From assembly GCA_022494885.1 (NCBI GenBank), contig JAGVSM010000185.1, positions 1 through 64,000 on the forward strand: DNA of 64,000 nucleotides, in the 5' to 3' direction. Below are positions 48,301-63,300 of this stretch, in pieces; the first letter of the stretch is position 1; each line of letters starts with the position of its first letter. The notes below the pieces were generated by a model, which worked only from the letters and a program-made list of their open reading frames with translations, was not told where the DNA came from and did not search any database. The DNA comes from Micrasema longulum (taxonomy: Eukaryota; Arthropoda; Insecta; Trichoptera; Brachycentridae). Position numbers and translations under genes: made by a program.

Positions 48301-51300
48301 TTGGATTCTTATTATGCTAAAAAGCCTATATTTTATTTTCTTGAAAAAATATATTTATTCAAATCACTTATTAAATAACATGTTTGATGTTTGAAAATTT
48401 TAATAAATTTTGCAACTCAGTATTTACAAAATATTACATTCTGGCGCAGCATACACTTTATATTAGAAAAATATGAATTGTTTCATACAATAAGCATTTA
48501 AACCAAGATATGAAGTTAGGCAAACAAATTTATCAGTCAAAAACACTAATTACTGTCCCTGTATTTGTTTGCAAGCTTGTGATATATTCAAATGTATTAT
48601 AATAGATGTATGTCTTTATTTTTTTATTGTTTAGATAAGAACCATAAACGTGCAGAGATGTGAGTAGTCAATAACAGGCCAATTTTAGAAGTTAGACAGT
48701 GATATATTCTGGTTATTGTTTAGATGATAATCAAGGTTACGAAAAATTGACTAAAACATCATTAGGACTAGAAGATGTCGACTATTTTTCATATTATGTT
48801 TTCAGGTAATAACAAAGTAATGTTTATGAGAGATTTGCAAAAAACAAATTACGTCTACAAGCATAATTTGTTGAACATTCAATATGCAACCAGAATAAAA
48901 ATGTGATTAAATACAGACTGTGCTTAGGGTAAAGGCTTCAAACCGCAATTATGGAAAAATTAGTTTTGATGTTTTGCTATTACTACTACCATTTTGCCTA
49001 CATTCATTTTAAAATGGCAAAATCGTATGATTTCCTAATTTTGCGTTCGTTTTTCCCGACTACAGCCATAATTCTTTCCATATATATCTGCTTCACCATT
49101 CTTTCGTTCTACATAGTCAAACCATCTCGGCAACCCTTTCTTAATCTTATCAATTACACCCGTCTCAGATTTGCACTCTCCCCTGATTTTATCATTCGGA
49201 ATCCTGTCATACATTGACCACGCATTTGTGTAAGAGACCGTATTTCCTGTTCACACTGCTTTCAGCCTTCCGCTGCCAATTCCATGTTTTGCTTCTATAC
49301 ATGAGGGTTGGGACTAAAGCCCCATTGTCTAGCTTCGATTGAAATATTTTTATTAGCAATTACTGAGCTTAGAGTGTCATTTTTTTGTTACCAGTTTAAA
49401 CCAATAACGTAGGTCTTACACATATTTTAATAAAAAAGAAAAAGCTTTTGTCCTAAACACAGTGAATATTATACACACCTTTTAACAAAGATTAGTAAGA
49501 GTGACAAAAAGAAAGAATACACATTAAATTGTGAACACTGCATCCTCCTTAGAACAGGTAGAATCAAATTCAGTGTTGCCAATGAAATTAACAAAATTAT
49601 TAAAGGAATAGCTCCGAGATATTTTCAAAACAAACTAAAAAATAATGAGTTCTTTTATTACTATGCAACAAGAGGATCTACAAATATAAGACTGGAAAAG
49701 AAATCAAAAACTATGTCCCAGAACTGCCTTATGTACAAGGGAATAAAGTTATTTGAGGAAATGCCAGAAAGCATAAAAATGAAAAAAAGTGTAAATATAT
49801 TTAAAATTAAATGTAAAGAGTATATATGTAAAAAATACTAGGTTATATATTGTAAATAGTTAATATACATTGGTTAATATAAGTGTACATATTGAACAGT
49901 TTGAATATTATAAATACGGATAGTAAGTGTACAATAGTGATAAATAATGTTAGAATAAGTATAGATGTAAATATTATGTTGTAAATATATATTAGACTAT
50001 GTTTATTATGGAACTAAATAAAATATTTAAAAATTTTAAAAAGATCTTCCTGATGAGGAAGACTTTTGAATTAATTTTGTATTTTTAAGAAATTATATGT
50101 GATGCTAATATAAAATAAACAAATTATGCGAGAAAAATAGGAACCGAGTTGTCGCAGAGCGGAGTTCGAACCTCAGACCTCTGATCTGTGAGTACGCGAT
50201 ACTACTACGGACGTTACAGACACAAACTGGTTCATATAGTTCATAATGGATTATGATTCATTTTGGATATTTACCGTTTCCGAAGCTTGCTTATAGTCGA
50301 ACCGCTTCACGCGAAATACTTGTGCAATATCACAGAAGGAGCGCGCCATGAAGCCCTTTTGTTGGTTGATCATGTAACCGAGTTCCAAGATGTTGATGAC
50401 ATTCTGGCTGTCTGTTCTGTTTGTATTCTGTAAACAAAAATATTCAACTATTTATTCTGTGCCAGGGAGAATGAAGAATACAATTTATTTATTTCTTTTA
50501 TTCTATTTTGTTTTAATTTTACATAATCCTTAAGGTTAACGCCACACTCAGCAGAAATTCCATCACCGATCTTCTGTCGCGGTAAATCCACAACCGAACG
50601 AGCAGCCACACTACATATTCCCTGGCGGAATATCAGTTGACTACCGAGCCTTATACGCCTTTACACACTCGATGCGGATTTTATTTATTTATTTAAACGT
50701 GCATTTCATATTATACAAAATGGCACAAAAAACATTCTGATATATTTTTCTTATGCTAGGAGTAGGCTCAGTATATGAAGGGTTGGAAGCCAGAAATATT
50801 ATAAGCCTAATGTAGCAATCGGTTCCTTTATTTATTTATTTTATTTATTCATATTTTTTCTCTTACAAACTGTAATTAATAATAAAAATAATGTGACCTC
50901 ACTGGGGTTACCTGTGCCGAGGACACTTAACAATATACTTTTTATTAAATATTTTTACATTTGAGAATAAACAAAGAAGACTAACTTAATAAACAGAGAT
51001 AATTAACAAAATTTTCAGACAGTTTTAAACACTACATATTTATGTTTATAATAATTTTATGTACATCTATATTATTTATATTACAAAACGCACAATGAAA
51101 TAACAAAAACTTAACATAAGCTATACACGTGTGGAGCAGTTGATTCAATATTGGTTTGGGTGAATGTGACAATCCATTTTACTTCTACCTAGCTCCACTA
51201 TCCATTTTTTATAGCCTTTTTGAAATTTTCTCCTTACTAATCATCCATATGGGCAAATGCCTGTTCTACTTCTACTACTACTACTACCATCACGCCATTT

Positions 51301-54300
51301 CCGCGTAGGGGTAGGCAAAGAAAATGGACCGCCACATACGTCTATCCTGGCATGCATTCCTAGCTTCTTCCACTTAAATTACGGATAATCTTCCGAATGT
51401 GGCGCATCCCATTAAACTTAACAGCCGAACTAAATAATTATCACTTTTTTTTATGTATCCAATGTTTAGTATACATTGCAACAATTCCAACAAGTTAAGA
51501 ATTAATGATTTTTGGCATTTCTAATTTACTGCATTATCTTTATTTTTTATCATTATACCTAAGTATGTTAAGTTTAATGTACCGCATAGTATTATAATAT
51601 AGTACAATGTATAAAACAACTGTGTAATATGTATAACTATATTGTTTTTGTATTATTTCATAAATTTGTCATAAAAAACTGTTATGTTTAAATGTATTTA
51701 TGCTTATGTTTATGAAAGGCATTTGGGCCATGAACATTAATTAAAAAAAACATCAAATATATCTAAGATTGAAGTTGGTGTGGCGTATTTTTGCTTAACA
51801 CCATCTACATTTATTTATTTTACAGAAACAAACAGTCGACAATAATATAATAACATTAAAAAGATACGGTTTAAAGACAGACCAGCGAAGTTTCTAAATA
51901 TAAATCATACATATTAAATTGTGGTACAACAAAAGGGTGTGTTTGTGTGTATTTGTATGAGAGTAAGTGTAGTGGTGTGTTTGTGTGGAAGTAAGTGTTG
52001 TGTTCAAGTGTGTAAGCGTGAGCATCATTAAATACCAAGTGGGAGCGTATCGCAGCCAGAAAGAATGAGTTACTGTTACGATATATTTTTCACTGTTAAA
52101 AAATTTAAAGTTCAGGTCCTTTCCAAACACAAGAATTTTTCTATTTTTTGGAAGGGCTCTACAAATTTAGATATCATAAATAACTATTTTCCATTTACTG
52201 TAGCAATATATTAAAACTGTGCTATAAATAAAAATTATTATCGTTATAAAGCATTGTAAATAAGCATAAAATAAAGCCCATAAAGTAATCCATAAAAGCA
52301 TAATTTTAAAAACCAAATAAAGTTGGAAAAAAATATATATTAGATAAAATTCTTAAAAACATTTTCAAAAACAAAGAAAAAACATTAATTTGTAAACCCA
52401 GAATTGTCAAAGAGAATATTATTTTCAAAAATCATCACAAAGATTCTAAATATACAAATATATGAACAAAAGAATAGCGCGGAAAACAAAGAAAACTTAT
52501 TTTATGAAAAAATAACACGCGGGAAAACATATCTAGAACACCACAGACAATGGAAATATAATGAAGTAGGGTAGGTACCTATAGTTTAATGACAGATGAG
52601 TAGCATACGAATTACACATTACATTACACATATCTATGGAACGAACAAATTGTCAAAAATTCAAACCTACGTATTGTCGAACATCGTGAAAACCGCGCCA
52701 TTTTAGCATTGTATCTTCCTCGGCGAAGATGAAGCACATTCAATTTTAATTTGTAACTTTTAGCAATCGCGAGACTGAGATTTGGATTTTCACGTTGCGA
52801 ACTGTTCGTCGCTACATTCATACAAGTGGTTCGCACGAGAGTAGGGGCCGGCCGCGGCGGATAATCGTCTCTAATTACACACGCGATAGGGAATATATTC
52901 GGACGCGGGGGAAGCGCGCGGCGTCACAATATAATGTTAAAGGATGCAGCAAGATGAAAATTAAATGGCAAAATTAATAAATAATAAAAAAAATTGCGAT
53001 ATAATATTGTTAAGGATATATTTTCCTGCTTCACGCATGGCGTTATGAGTTCGATTCCCGATGATAGCATAATACTTTTATTGAATGTGAAATAATATTT
53101 TAACCCTCCAATGCCCAACCTTTTAAAATTTAACTATAAACATATTTTTATGGATGTCTTTTTATGCAAATACTGGGAAAAACAATTTAAAAAAAAAAAA
53201 AAATTCAGTTTTACTTTCATATTAGTTTATAGGGAAAATATGCTACATTAGGCATTCAAAGATTAAAAAATACAAGAATGTAAGGAAAACAAGAAATAAC
53301 GATTCTTATGAACATCTTTTTATACAATAATGAAAGTTGCGGAAGCAATTATCTCTTCAAATCTTTAAAAAATAAAACGAAGAAATCACCTTTTGAACTA
53401 TAGCTAAATTACACTTTATCAGAATACATGCAACTGACTTTTTGTTTCAAATTTTATCGAAAATTTTACCCAGTAGCACAATCACGAATAACTATCGACG
53501 TGCTTAAAAACATGCTAAGCATTTGAGCGATCACAATGAACAATAATGAACATGCTTAAGTTATCACGGTCATAAGTCAACGCGTGTGTAATCTCTAAGT
53601 CAACGCTCGAGTCAATTTGTTTTTTGTTTTCCTCGTAAATAAATACAGTTCATTGACGAAAAATCAACGTTTACTATAAAAATAATACAATATATTGCAC
53701 TTCGAAAATAGTAAGAAGTATCTAATACAAAAAAGTGAAAATTAAATTACAATAACTTTGACGACTGCTTTTCTTGACATTTGGCTTGCCAACCGCTGGC
53801 TACATGCAAGAAATAGCGTCAAAATAAGTCAACGCTCGTGTCGGTTTGTTTTCCTCGTAAATAAATACAGTTCACTGGCGAAAAATCTGCATTTACTATA
53901 AAAAATAATACAATATATTGCATTTGCAAAATAGTAAGGGGTATGTAATACAAAAAGGTGAAAATTAAATTACAATTACTATGGCGACAGCTTTTCTTGA
54001 CATTTGGCTTGCCAACCGCCGGCTAAATGCAATAAATAGAATGATAAATAATAAATAAAAATAGCAGTTTTGGAATATTTTCCATATTTACACCGATGAA
54101 ATTTAAGTATGTGATTGCGCAGCAGGATTATACGTCGCGAATCGTAAATATTTTGACATTTAATATTAGGTGTTCACGGATGTTGCATTGTGATCGCGAA
54201 TACGATAAACTACCATGGTGAAAAATTGATATCGCGTCGCTTATTAGAACGTCGATAGTTGTTTGTTATTGAGCTACTGGTGGCGACTTTTTTAATTGGT

Positions 54301-57300
54301 ATGTAGCAGATCGTCTACATTGGGCATAATAGGGTTAACCCTTATCTTGGAAGAACGATTTTTTTTTACACATTTGATGGTTGTATAGGATTTAGAATCC
54401 CATTTTTTCTGTGTTAATCAAAATTTAATATAAATTGTGATAATGCAGTTAGAATGAAAAATATACAAGCAGTTTTTGACTGAATGCCGTTTTACTCGCG
54501 ATTTGTTCATGATAATAAATTAGATCGTGTATGTACCCAACATTAATCTCAATGTCCCATTTCGCGTGACAAGAAAAAAGTATTTGTTCCATCTGCCAGT
54601 CTGTAGCACTAACTATGCACAACACTCTTTCCTCTATCGTTCTTGCTCTAACTATAATGCTTTTTTTCATCTATAGATATATTTTGCATGCCGCTTAATT
54701 TATTTAAAAATAAATTAAGACTCCGTATTTCTGTCTGCGATAAGATCCCACTTACTATTTAATGATGCTCACACTTACACACACCTGAACACTTACTCCT
54801 ACACTAATACATATAAACACTCATCTACACTTACTCTCATACAAATACACATAAACACACCCTTTTGTTGTAACACAATTTAATAATATGTATGATTCTT
54901 ATTTAGAAACTTGGCTGGTCTGTCTTTAAACGGTATTTTTTTTAATGTTACTATATCATTGTCGACTGTTGGTTTCTTTAAAATAAATAAATAGGATATA
55001 TACATTGCCAAGAAAATCGTTAACTACATAATATATATTTTACGAAGAAAATGACTTAACTAGTGCCAATAAGGAAGTTCAGCGCTATGGGAAATTAGGT
55101 ATAAAAATGTTTTCTTACACGTGGTAATTTTTAATTGTTCAAAAGTTTTTAATTGTACAGCGAAGTTTCTTAAAAATTTGAATGTGAAAAAAAAAAATTT
55201 ATAAAAATAAACTACTTTGTCGGTCTTGTGGTGTAATGGTCAGCGCGTTTGCCTACCATGCGAGAGGTGTCGGGTTCGATTCCCGACATGGTTGGTATGA
55301 ATTTTTTTATTTAAAAGGGTGTTTTCACATCAGAATAATTCAGTCCCTGGACTGGTACCTGAAGCTTAAGACTGATCGTCTTACCTACGTGTAGCAAAAA
55401 TTATCAAGATACGCTGCAATTGGTGTACTAATGCAGCGCCCTATGCACCATTAGGTGCGGAAAGAGAATGATAATGATGACGAACTACTTTGAATCACGT
55501 CACAAGATCTTCCGAATCAACCAATGGCAGTGTTGTGATGGATTTCCGGTTTTCCGTAAGCCAACTAACCGATCAGCAAAACTCATCGATTAGAACTTGT
55601 GTCGTCAAAATCACAGCGCTGATAATACGATACGTAAAAATATATTTTTTTAAATTTGGGTGAGTTTGCTGGTCTATTAAAAAATAATAAATTGAATTAT
55701 AAATGATTTCAGTGTAGAACCACATTTTCTATCAATATTTCACATCGACATTTCCAGGAAACGAACCCAGGACCCCAAGCAAAGTGGGCAAACATGCCAA
55801 CCACTACATCACGAGGCGGATTTATCACCAGTCAATTTCCATATTTACGATTTAAATCTGAGAGTAACCATCGAGTCGAAAGAGCTAACCCAGGATTCTG
55901 GTTTTGTTTCACATACAGAACTGTATTCGGAATCCGCTCGGACACAGAAATTGTTGTTAGAAAAGTAAAAGTAATTATTGATTTCTAATCTCTAAAAATT
56001 AATTGCGTAATTATGTGTAAAAAGTGAAATCTGAGTAAATATTGTATAAGAGGTGAGTTTGTTTGCTAACGAAATGTAAAACTTTTACGCAATACAACAG
56101 CATCGTTCAGTTCGGCACGAGATTGCGAATTGTTTAGTTTATTTTTCATTGCTAAATAATGTTTTAAAAGGACCTCAGTCATAGAATTAAGAATAGTCCA
56201 GAAACCGCATACGCACATCAAACAGAAGGCGAGTTAACTACTCATAAATGAGTAGGTTTACGTTTTGACCCATTAGATTCTTTGTAGACGTCGCTCAGTA
56301 CGCAACTCCTGATTCGAATTTAACCATGCCGTGTTGTGTCGTTATAAAGTTTAGAAATACTGCTAGGATCTTAAAGAAACAGTATGCAATCACATGTGTA
56401 ATTATTAAATTAATGTGTTTGTTTTTGTTTGTCACAAATGCATTACTTAAAAATTGAATTATTTTTTCATCTGTCAGATTGTCGAAGAAACAAAATGGAA
56501 ATTTCGTTAGTGTTGCCAGGGTAGTAAAAATGTTTACCCTACTTTGTTAATATAATAAGAGAAATAATGAAAATTGAACCTCGGATTAAACAACGCCGTG
56601 GTGGACATTTGGCCGACATTATTTTTAATACATAAAATATTTTTTAACATGGTATAAAAATATCCGTTTTATGTCAAATAAAAATTGTTTTACATTTTAA
56701 GTTCAAAGTTCATTAATTCAATTACTCTTATTAAATGACCCTTTACTTATCTACTCTGTTGAGTCAATCAATGTTTCCGAGTGCACAACTGGCCGAGAAG
56801 CGGAAGAGAACTCGAGACATCATACGCGAACAGACACACAAAAAAAAAATCATAGCGCTGATAATACGATTGGCTGAGTTTAAAAGTTTATTAACGAATA
56901 AAAGAAATATTAAAAAAACGCTGAACTTCCTCATTAATAATGAAACAAAGGTCCGATCATGAATGGCTACATACATATGTTCACAGGAATGGGTCGTTCC
57001 TGATCGTGTCACTATAAACTGTGCCTCTGTCCCTAATACATTGTCAGGAAATAATCCTAAATAAATAGGCCTTTTCTAATATCTACTTCTTACCCCGTCT
57101 TTCTATTGCAAACAAGTACTAGTAATATTTTAAACCTGAATTGTCTATGACTGACCATAGACAAGCGAGAAAAGAATCCACTCCACTCCATGAGAAAGTC
57201 CATGCTCAGCCATAATATGCCATTCCATGTTCTACCGGAGACTCGATGCGTGAGAGAGACATGCCACCTTATTTTATAACGTTACAACATGTATGTACAA

Positions 57301-60300
57301 TGCTATTAATAAATAAAATATACATACATATACTGTCATATACCTGCGCTAATTTTCTTTATGTTCAAAGTTATCATTTTTGTATTCATGTAAACTTTTC
57401 ATAAAAACATTTAAATACAGGAAAATTTAATCGACCTTCTACTCTAAAAACAAACTCGGAATCAAGTCGCAAAAGACTTTTTGTGAGTATATTTTATTTA
57501 AAAAAAAACATTATTTTAAATAATAACTTTCCCCTTATTAATAATGCATATATTTATGTAAATACAATAAAACTGATATTTTTTTTATCATGTTATGTAA
57601 TATTTTATGTTTTAAAGATAATTTCGGCCAAATGTCCACCACGGCGTTGTTTAATCCATTTCAATTTTCATTATTTCTCTTATTGTATGAGCAAAGCAGG
57701 GTAAAAAAATTTACTACCTCTGGCAACACTAACGAAATTTCCATTTTGTTTCTTCGACAATCTGACAGACGGAAAAATAATTAAATTTTTAAGTAATGTA
57801 TTTGTGACAAACAAATTCATTTAATAATTACACATGAAATGTGATTACATCCTGTTTCTTTAAGATCCTAGCAGTATTTCCACTTTAAAAGGACACAACA
57901 CGACATAGTTAAATCCGAATCAGGAGTTGCGTACTGAGCGACGTCTACAAAGAAACTAATGGGTCAAAACATAAACCTACTCATTTATGAGCGTATGCGG
58001 TTTCTGGACTATTCTTAATTCTATGGTCCTAACCTAATAATCCTGCAATAATTTTGTAACTAAACACGTAACCATTTCGTATTTTTTTTATCTTAAACTA
58101 AAGATGAAGAAAAACTTTACAATACGTAAGTTCAATTTTACGAAATTCTATCATTTAACATTTCAGGAACAAAATAAACACTCAAACTTGAAATATCTCA
58201 GAACTACAAAAATTGACTTAGGCATTTTTGAAATCGGGCATCTACATTTTTTAAAGAATACATTTTTGACAACCCTAGTTTTAGAGACACGAATGTATTT
58301 TTGCCGAATGTATGACGAAAATAGAACAAAACAGATGTGCGAAATGACTGAATTCACATCCCGTCAGCAGTTGGTAACAAACGTATCTTCGGATACAATG
58401 TTCTTTGCATTTTTCTTAGACTTTCATCGGAAACTTCGTACTGGAATATTAATTAATATTTATATCGGAAAATTTGTGATTTTTTGTGCCGCTCGTAATT
58501 TAGTATTTACTTAAATAAATATATTAGTAAAAACGGGGATATACCTGATTTTAACGTTTTAATCGCAATTCATAAAAGGTGATTTTCACAATGTTTTTCC
58601 TTTGGATTGGAAAGCAGTTTTTAATCCATATAACGCTAGCTCTGCCTGTTTGCGGAATTTATTAATTTATACTTTTACATTGTTTGTATTCTTTTTTTAT
58701 ACAGAATAATATTTTAAATAATCCCACTTCGCCTGTTTATCTGAGAGAGCTCATCCAACCTCTTTCACAACACGGACTATCTATTCGTTCTAGTAACGAG
58801 AGAACCCTTTTAATACCCTGTCATCGCTCTAATTTTCTTGCCTCCTCTTTCACAGTAGTAGCCGCTCGATTGTGGAATAATCTACCCACTAATGTTAGAG
58901 ACCCCCTTCTTTATTTACATTTCAGTCAAGATTGAAATGTCACTATCTAAATATTTAAATTGTTCCTTTATCCTTCTTCTTTCCTTCCCATCCCCTCTCC
59001 TCTCTTACTGGTATAGTGTTAATTTTTTATATATATATATATATCTATTTTTGTTAATCTTTGCTTTTAATGTTTGTATAAAATTGTAAGATTCAATATG
59101 TCCATGTATTTATAATTTTCTCAAACTGAACGGTTTGGGTAGGTAGGAAGAAATTGCCTTAAGGCAATATGCCCGCCCTTATATGTATATATATTGTATA
59201 TGTATATAAATAAATAAATAAAATGTTCCCTCACTGAGGTGTCCCGTGCCGAGGGAAACATTTTACAATAAGTACAATGAAACATGCCTTAAATTAGCTG
59301 TTTAACAAAGTTAATATAATAAAAATATAAAAAAACGTAATTAATCTAATTAACCTATTTTTTATTAACATAAACAATATGAACTAAAATAATCATAAAA
59401 AACATAACCAATTTATAAAGACCAAATTTCATAAACAGTACACCCATTTTACCTATTTGGCTTGATGCACTCATCGATCCGTGCGCAACCCGCCTCCACT
59501 ATCCATTTCTTAATAACAATTTTATATTGTGAGTACTTACTAATTGTCCTTTTTTGACAATTCTGGGTTTACAAATAAATGTTTTTTCTTTGTTTTTGAA
59601 AATATTTTTGAGAATTTTATCTATGGAAGTAGATTGTACACTTTAACCAAGTAGTAGGCCAATCCTCTTTGGCCGAAGGTTGTATTATTTTATTTTTTTG
59701 CAGCATCAGGGTGGAGTATCTAGTAACTCTTGTATTTGTGGAAGGAGTTATGGAAGGTAGAGAATAATGTTTGTGTGCGTACAGTAACAGAGCTTTTACA
59801 TAAAGTTGTTTTATAGATTTTACATTAAGATTTTCGAATATACCGAGGGAGCTAGTTCTGATTGGGACTCTTAAGATAATTTTTATTAAAGCTTTTTGTG
59901 CAATTTTTATTTGTTTGATTAGTGTGTCATTATATTATTACGTTTTTCTACAAAAACAAGCCAATATGATGACAAAACGTGTTCGATTTTCTTTGAGTTT
60001 TCAATATTGTGAACGTGTTAAAGGCCAACAATAGTTTGAGTACGTCCAAATGTTAGTAGACAGGCTGGAAATTCAGCATCTATTGGGACATACTCGACTA
60101 AATATTGATGATTAAACTAACCGGTATAAGAAGAAGTATTACAATTTTTGCTTTATATAATGACTACACAGATGATTAAACGTCAAATGGCATGGTGTAT
60201 AAAACTGCTTCAAAAACGGAAATAAAACTAATACGGTTTAGTCAAACCAAGATAATTTAGTGTTTTAGGTGATGCTATTTTTTAAAATTTTTTTTTTTTT

Positions 60301-63300
60301 CAAAATACAAAAATGTACAATAACATAATATTCCCATAAGTAGCAAACTCCTTCTGGGATAGATACAATTAAAGATTATCAGATAAAAACATATTTAGTA
60401 AAACATAATTAAAAACAAAAATGGATAAATCTCGTAAACCTTTTTAAAAACAAATTATATTTTTTTAATACCCGTATGCAGAGACAAAACTTAAGGTGAG
60501 GAGAGTTCTAATCTCAAATGCGGAGAATAACCCGAAGGTGAAGACAATAGAATGTACTTTCCTCACCTTGAGTTTTGTCTCTGCATACGGGTATAAGTCT
60601 CAATAATATTCTAAATGAAAATCATCGTGTTTGATTTCACGTGTTCATATTTTTTCGACAAAATCAATTTTTCGATGTTGCACGAACTGAACGCAAAAGC
60701 GCGCGTAGAAAACGCATTTTTAACGCGTATTTACGTACTAAATACACGCTAACAGAGCGATCTCTTCGCCCGCAATTCCGTTCAGAATACCAGCCCTGGG
60801 CGATTCCGAACGCATTTTCAGCGCGCTATAACGCGTATTTAGTACGTGAAAACGCGCTATGCGGCGCAATAATTGCGTTCGGAATACCAGCCCTGGGCCT
60901 CGATTATGATGGGAAGATAAAATTTATCTTCATGTTCAATAACCGCTTACCGACGAAAATACTTAGAATTTTCATACAAATATACACACTTTCCTACATA
61001 AATATCGATATTAGTTTATACCGTCTCAGTATATACCGATGAAGATAGCCGTTCATAATCGCGGCTCTGGAATTGATATATCGACTTCATCCGCCAAATC
61101 CAAGCACGTATTTATTTATTTATACATCAACGGTTCAAAGAACCTTTTACAAAAAATAACAATTTACAGAAATAATCACAGCAGTGCACAATAATCATGT
61201 AGTACGTAGTATTAAATAATAGAACAATTAAAACTAAAAAAAATGGTGAAAATGCAATACAAAAAACAAAAAAGTAAAAAAGAAACATAACATCTCTAAA
61301 TAAATAATAACAATAACCATGAGAAAATCTTATGTTCTAAATATAAATATAATACGGTAAAGTTGAGAATAACTAGATAATAATAATTTAAAAAAATAAT
61401 ACAACATTAGTATTTAAAAAATATAAGTTTTTTGAGCAATAAAATAAAATGTAAAAAACCTAAATTAGCTACATAATATCTTTATTTAGTGAAATCATCA
61501 TCATCAGTTGGTTGGAAGAAGTTGCCATTTGGCAATAAATCCACCAATGTACAATTTAAATTATGTCTAACATGTTAAAATAAAGAAATAAAAATCACGT
61601 ATTCAAGGCAGACAGACACAGCTTAAGTATTAGAATCCTTACAACCGGCGCCGATGCCTCCGATTATTTTTCGTTGTCATGCGTATTTTTTACTTTTCTT
61701 ACTATGTCTTCATCAGTTAAAGACTCCAGATAATCAATACCGGCATTGTTTATCAAGAAATTGTTAATCTCTATTTGTGAAAAGCCTCCGTTTCAAAAAA
61801 GGCTTAGTGGTAAGTCATCTTAATTGTAAATAATAAATTTGATTCTCCAGAACTAATTCATCTACTTGCTTACCGTGTCCCCTCCAGACCAACTAGGCTG
61901 TCTGATATTTTATATATTCGTATATTAAAACTAATCATCGGAAACATTCTACTATCCATCGAATATGTGAAGCATTTAACAAGAATTTGAATAGTCTTGA
62001 TATATTTAACACTCCGTATAATAGGTGCAGAAGAGAACTAATAAGCTTGATTCAGAATAACAAAGATTATACGTTTTGTCTCCTATCTTGCTCTTAATCA
62101 TTAAATCAAATGCAATTTTCCACTCCTGCTTTCCTTCAATCATCCTTCACCTTTCCTTATTAATTTTCTTCTTTTCCTTCCCACTATCTCCTTGTTTTGT
62201 CCATATTTATTTTATTTTTAAAATATAGTTTATTTATTATTTATATAGTTTAAACCGTCGCGCGTCGTCGCTTTATTGTAGTATAATTTAGTGAATACAT
62301 ATTATTGGATGGCAGGCCCTATTATGTATACATTTTTTGTAGTTTTTATTTTTATTCATTTTACCTGTACATCTGTTTGTATTCGAAATAAATAAAATTA
62401 AAAAAAAATCTTAGGGGTCAAAATCTTCCGCATCTTGGCCGGAAACGTCTTCTGATTCAAATAACACAGAGCCTTCACCGATGTAGGAGGGGTCGTTCGG
62501 ATTATAGAGGCGTTCGGATTAGCTGGGGTTCATACTATCGAAGCCTTACTGTATTTATTGATTTCACAATCATTCTCTTTTAGTAATTTTAAGAACAGAT
62601 TTTAGACTTAGTAACAGGTTTTGATTAAAATACTTTAGACTCACTGGAAAACGATGAAATTTGGGAATTTTTTCATTAATTTCGTTGTTTTAGCATAATT
62701 ACTACTTTTGGATGATGTTTTAGGGCAACCATTCAAAACATTGTTTAAGTTATATTATTAATAAATTTATGACTGACGATAATACAGTTTTGTAATCTAA
62801 TAATACATTTAATTGATTCTCTCGGAAAAACTGACTTAAATGGACGACTTTTAATAATAAATACTGCATTTAAAAAGATGCGTTATTATTACAAACATAA
62901 TAGATGCCGAAGCCATACGATAAAGAAAAAGACTAATATAAATCAAGATGACTTTATCAATTAGAAGGAAATCAGGTCTTAAAACTCATAGGAGTTTGAC
63001 ATTGCACAACGAGTTACCTAAAAAATAAATGAAATAGAAAAGCCTTAAAATATTTCAAACCAATTAAAAAGAACGTTCTTAATAAATGTTGATAAAGGTA
63101 AGGACGTCAAAATATAAAGATTTCACCCTGAACGGAAGACTAAGGTGAAGCACGTCAAAATATTATAAAGATTTCACCCTGTACGGAGGACTAAGGTGAA
63201 GCACGTCAAAATATTATAAAAATTTTACCCTGTACGGAGTACTAAGGTGAAGGACGCCAAAATATTATAAAGATTTCACCCATTATGGAGGACTAAGAGA

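Noticed and set aside
50041..50060. CTTCCTGATGAGGAAG as a hammerhead core
   Set aside because: It has CTGATGA, but only a tight hairpin and no GAAA or paired stem II follows.
51900..52030. Simple GT microsatellite
   Set aside because: It is an imperfect stretch that is part of a LINE 3' region repeated inverted at 54.7-55.0 kb.
60641..61042. 133-residue ORF as a gene
   Set aside because: The frame is produced by direct and inverted CpG-rich repeats and reads through a possible MITE end.
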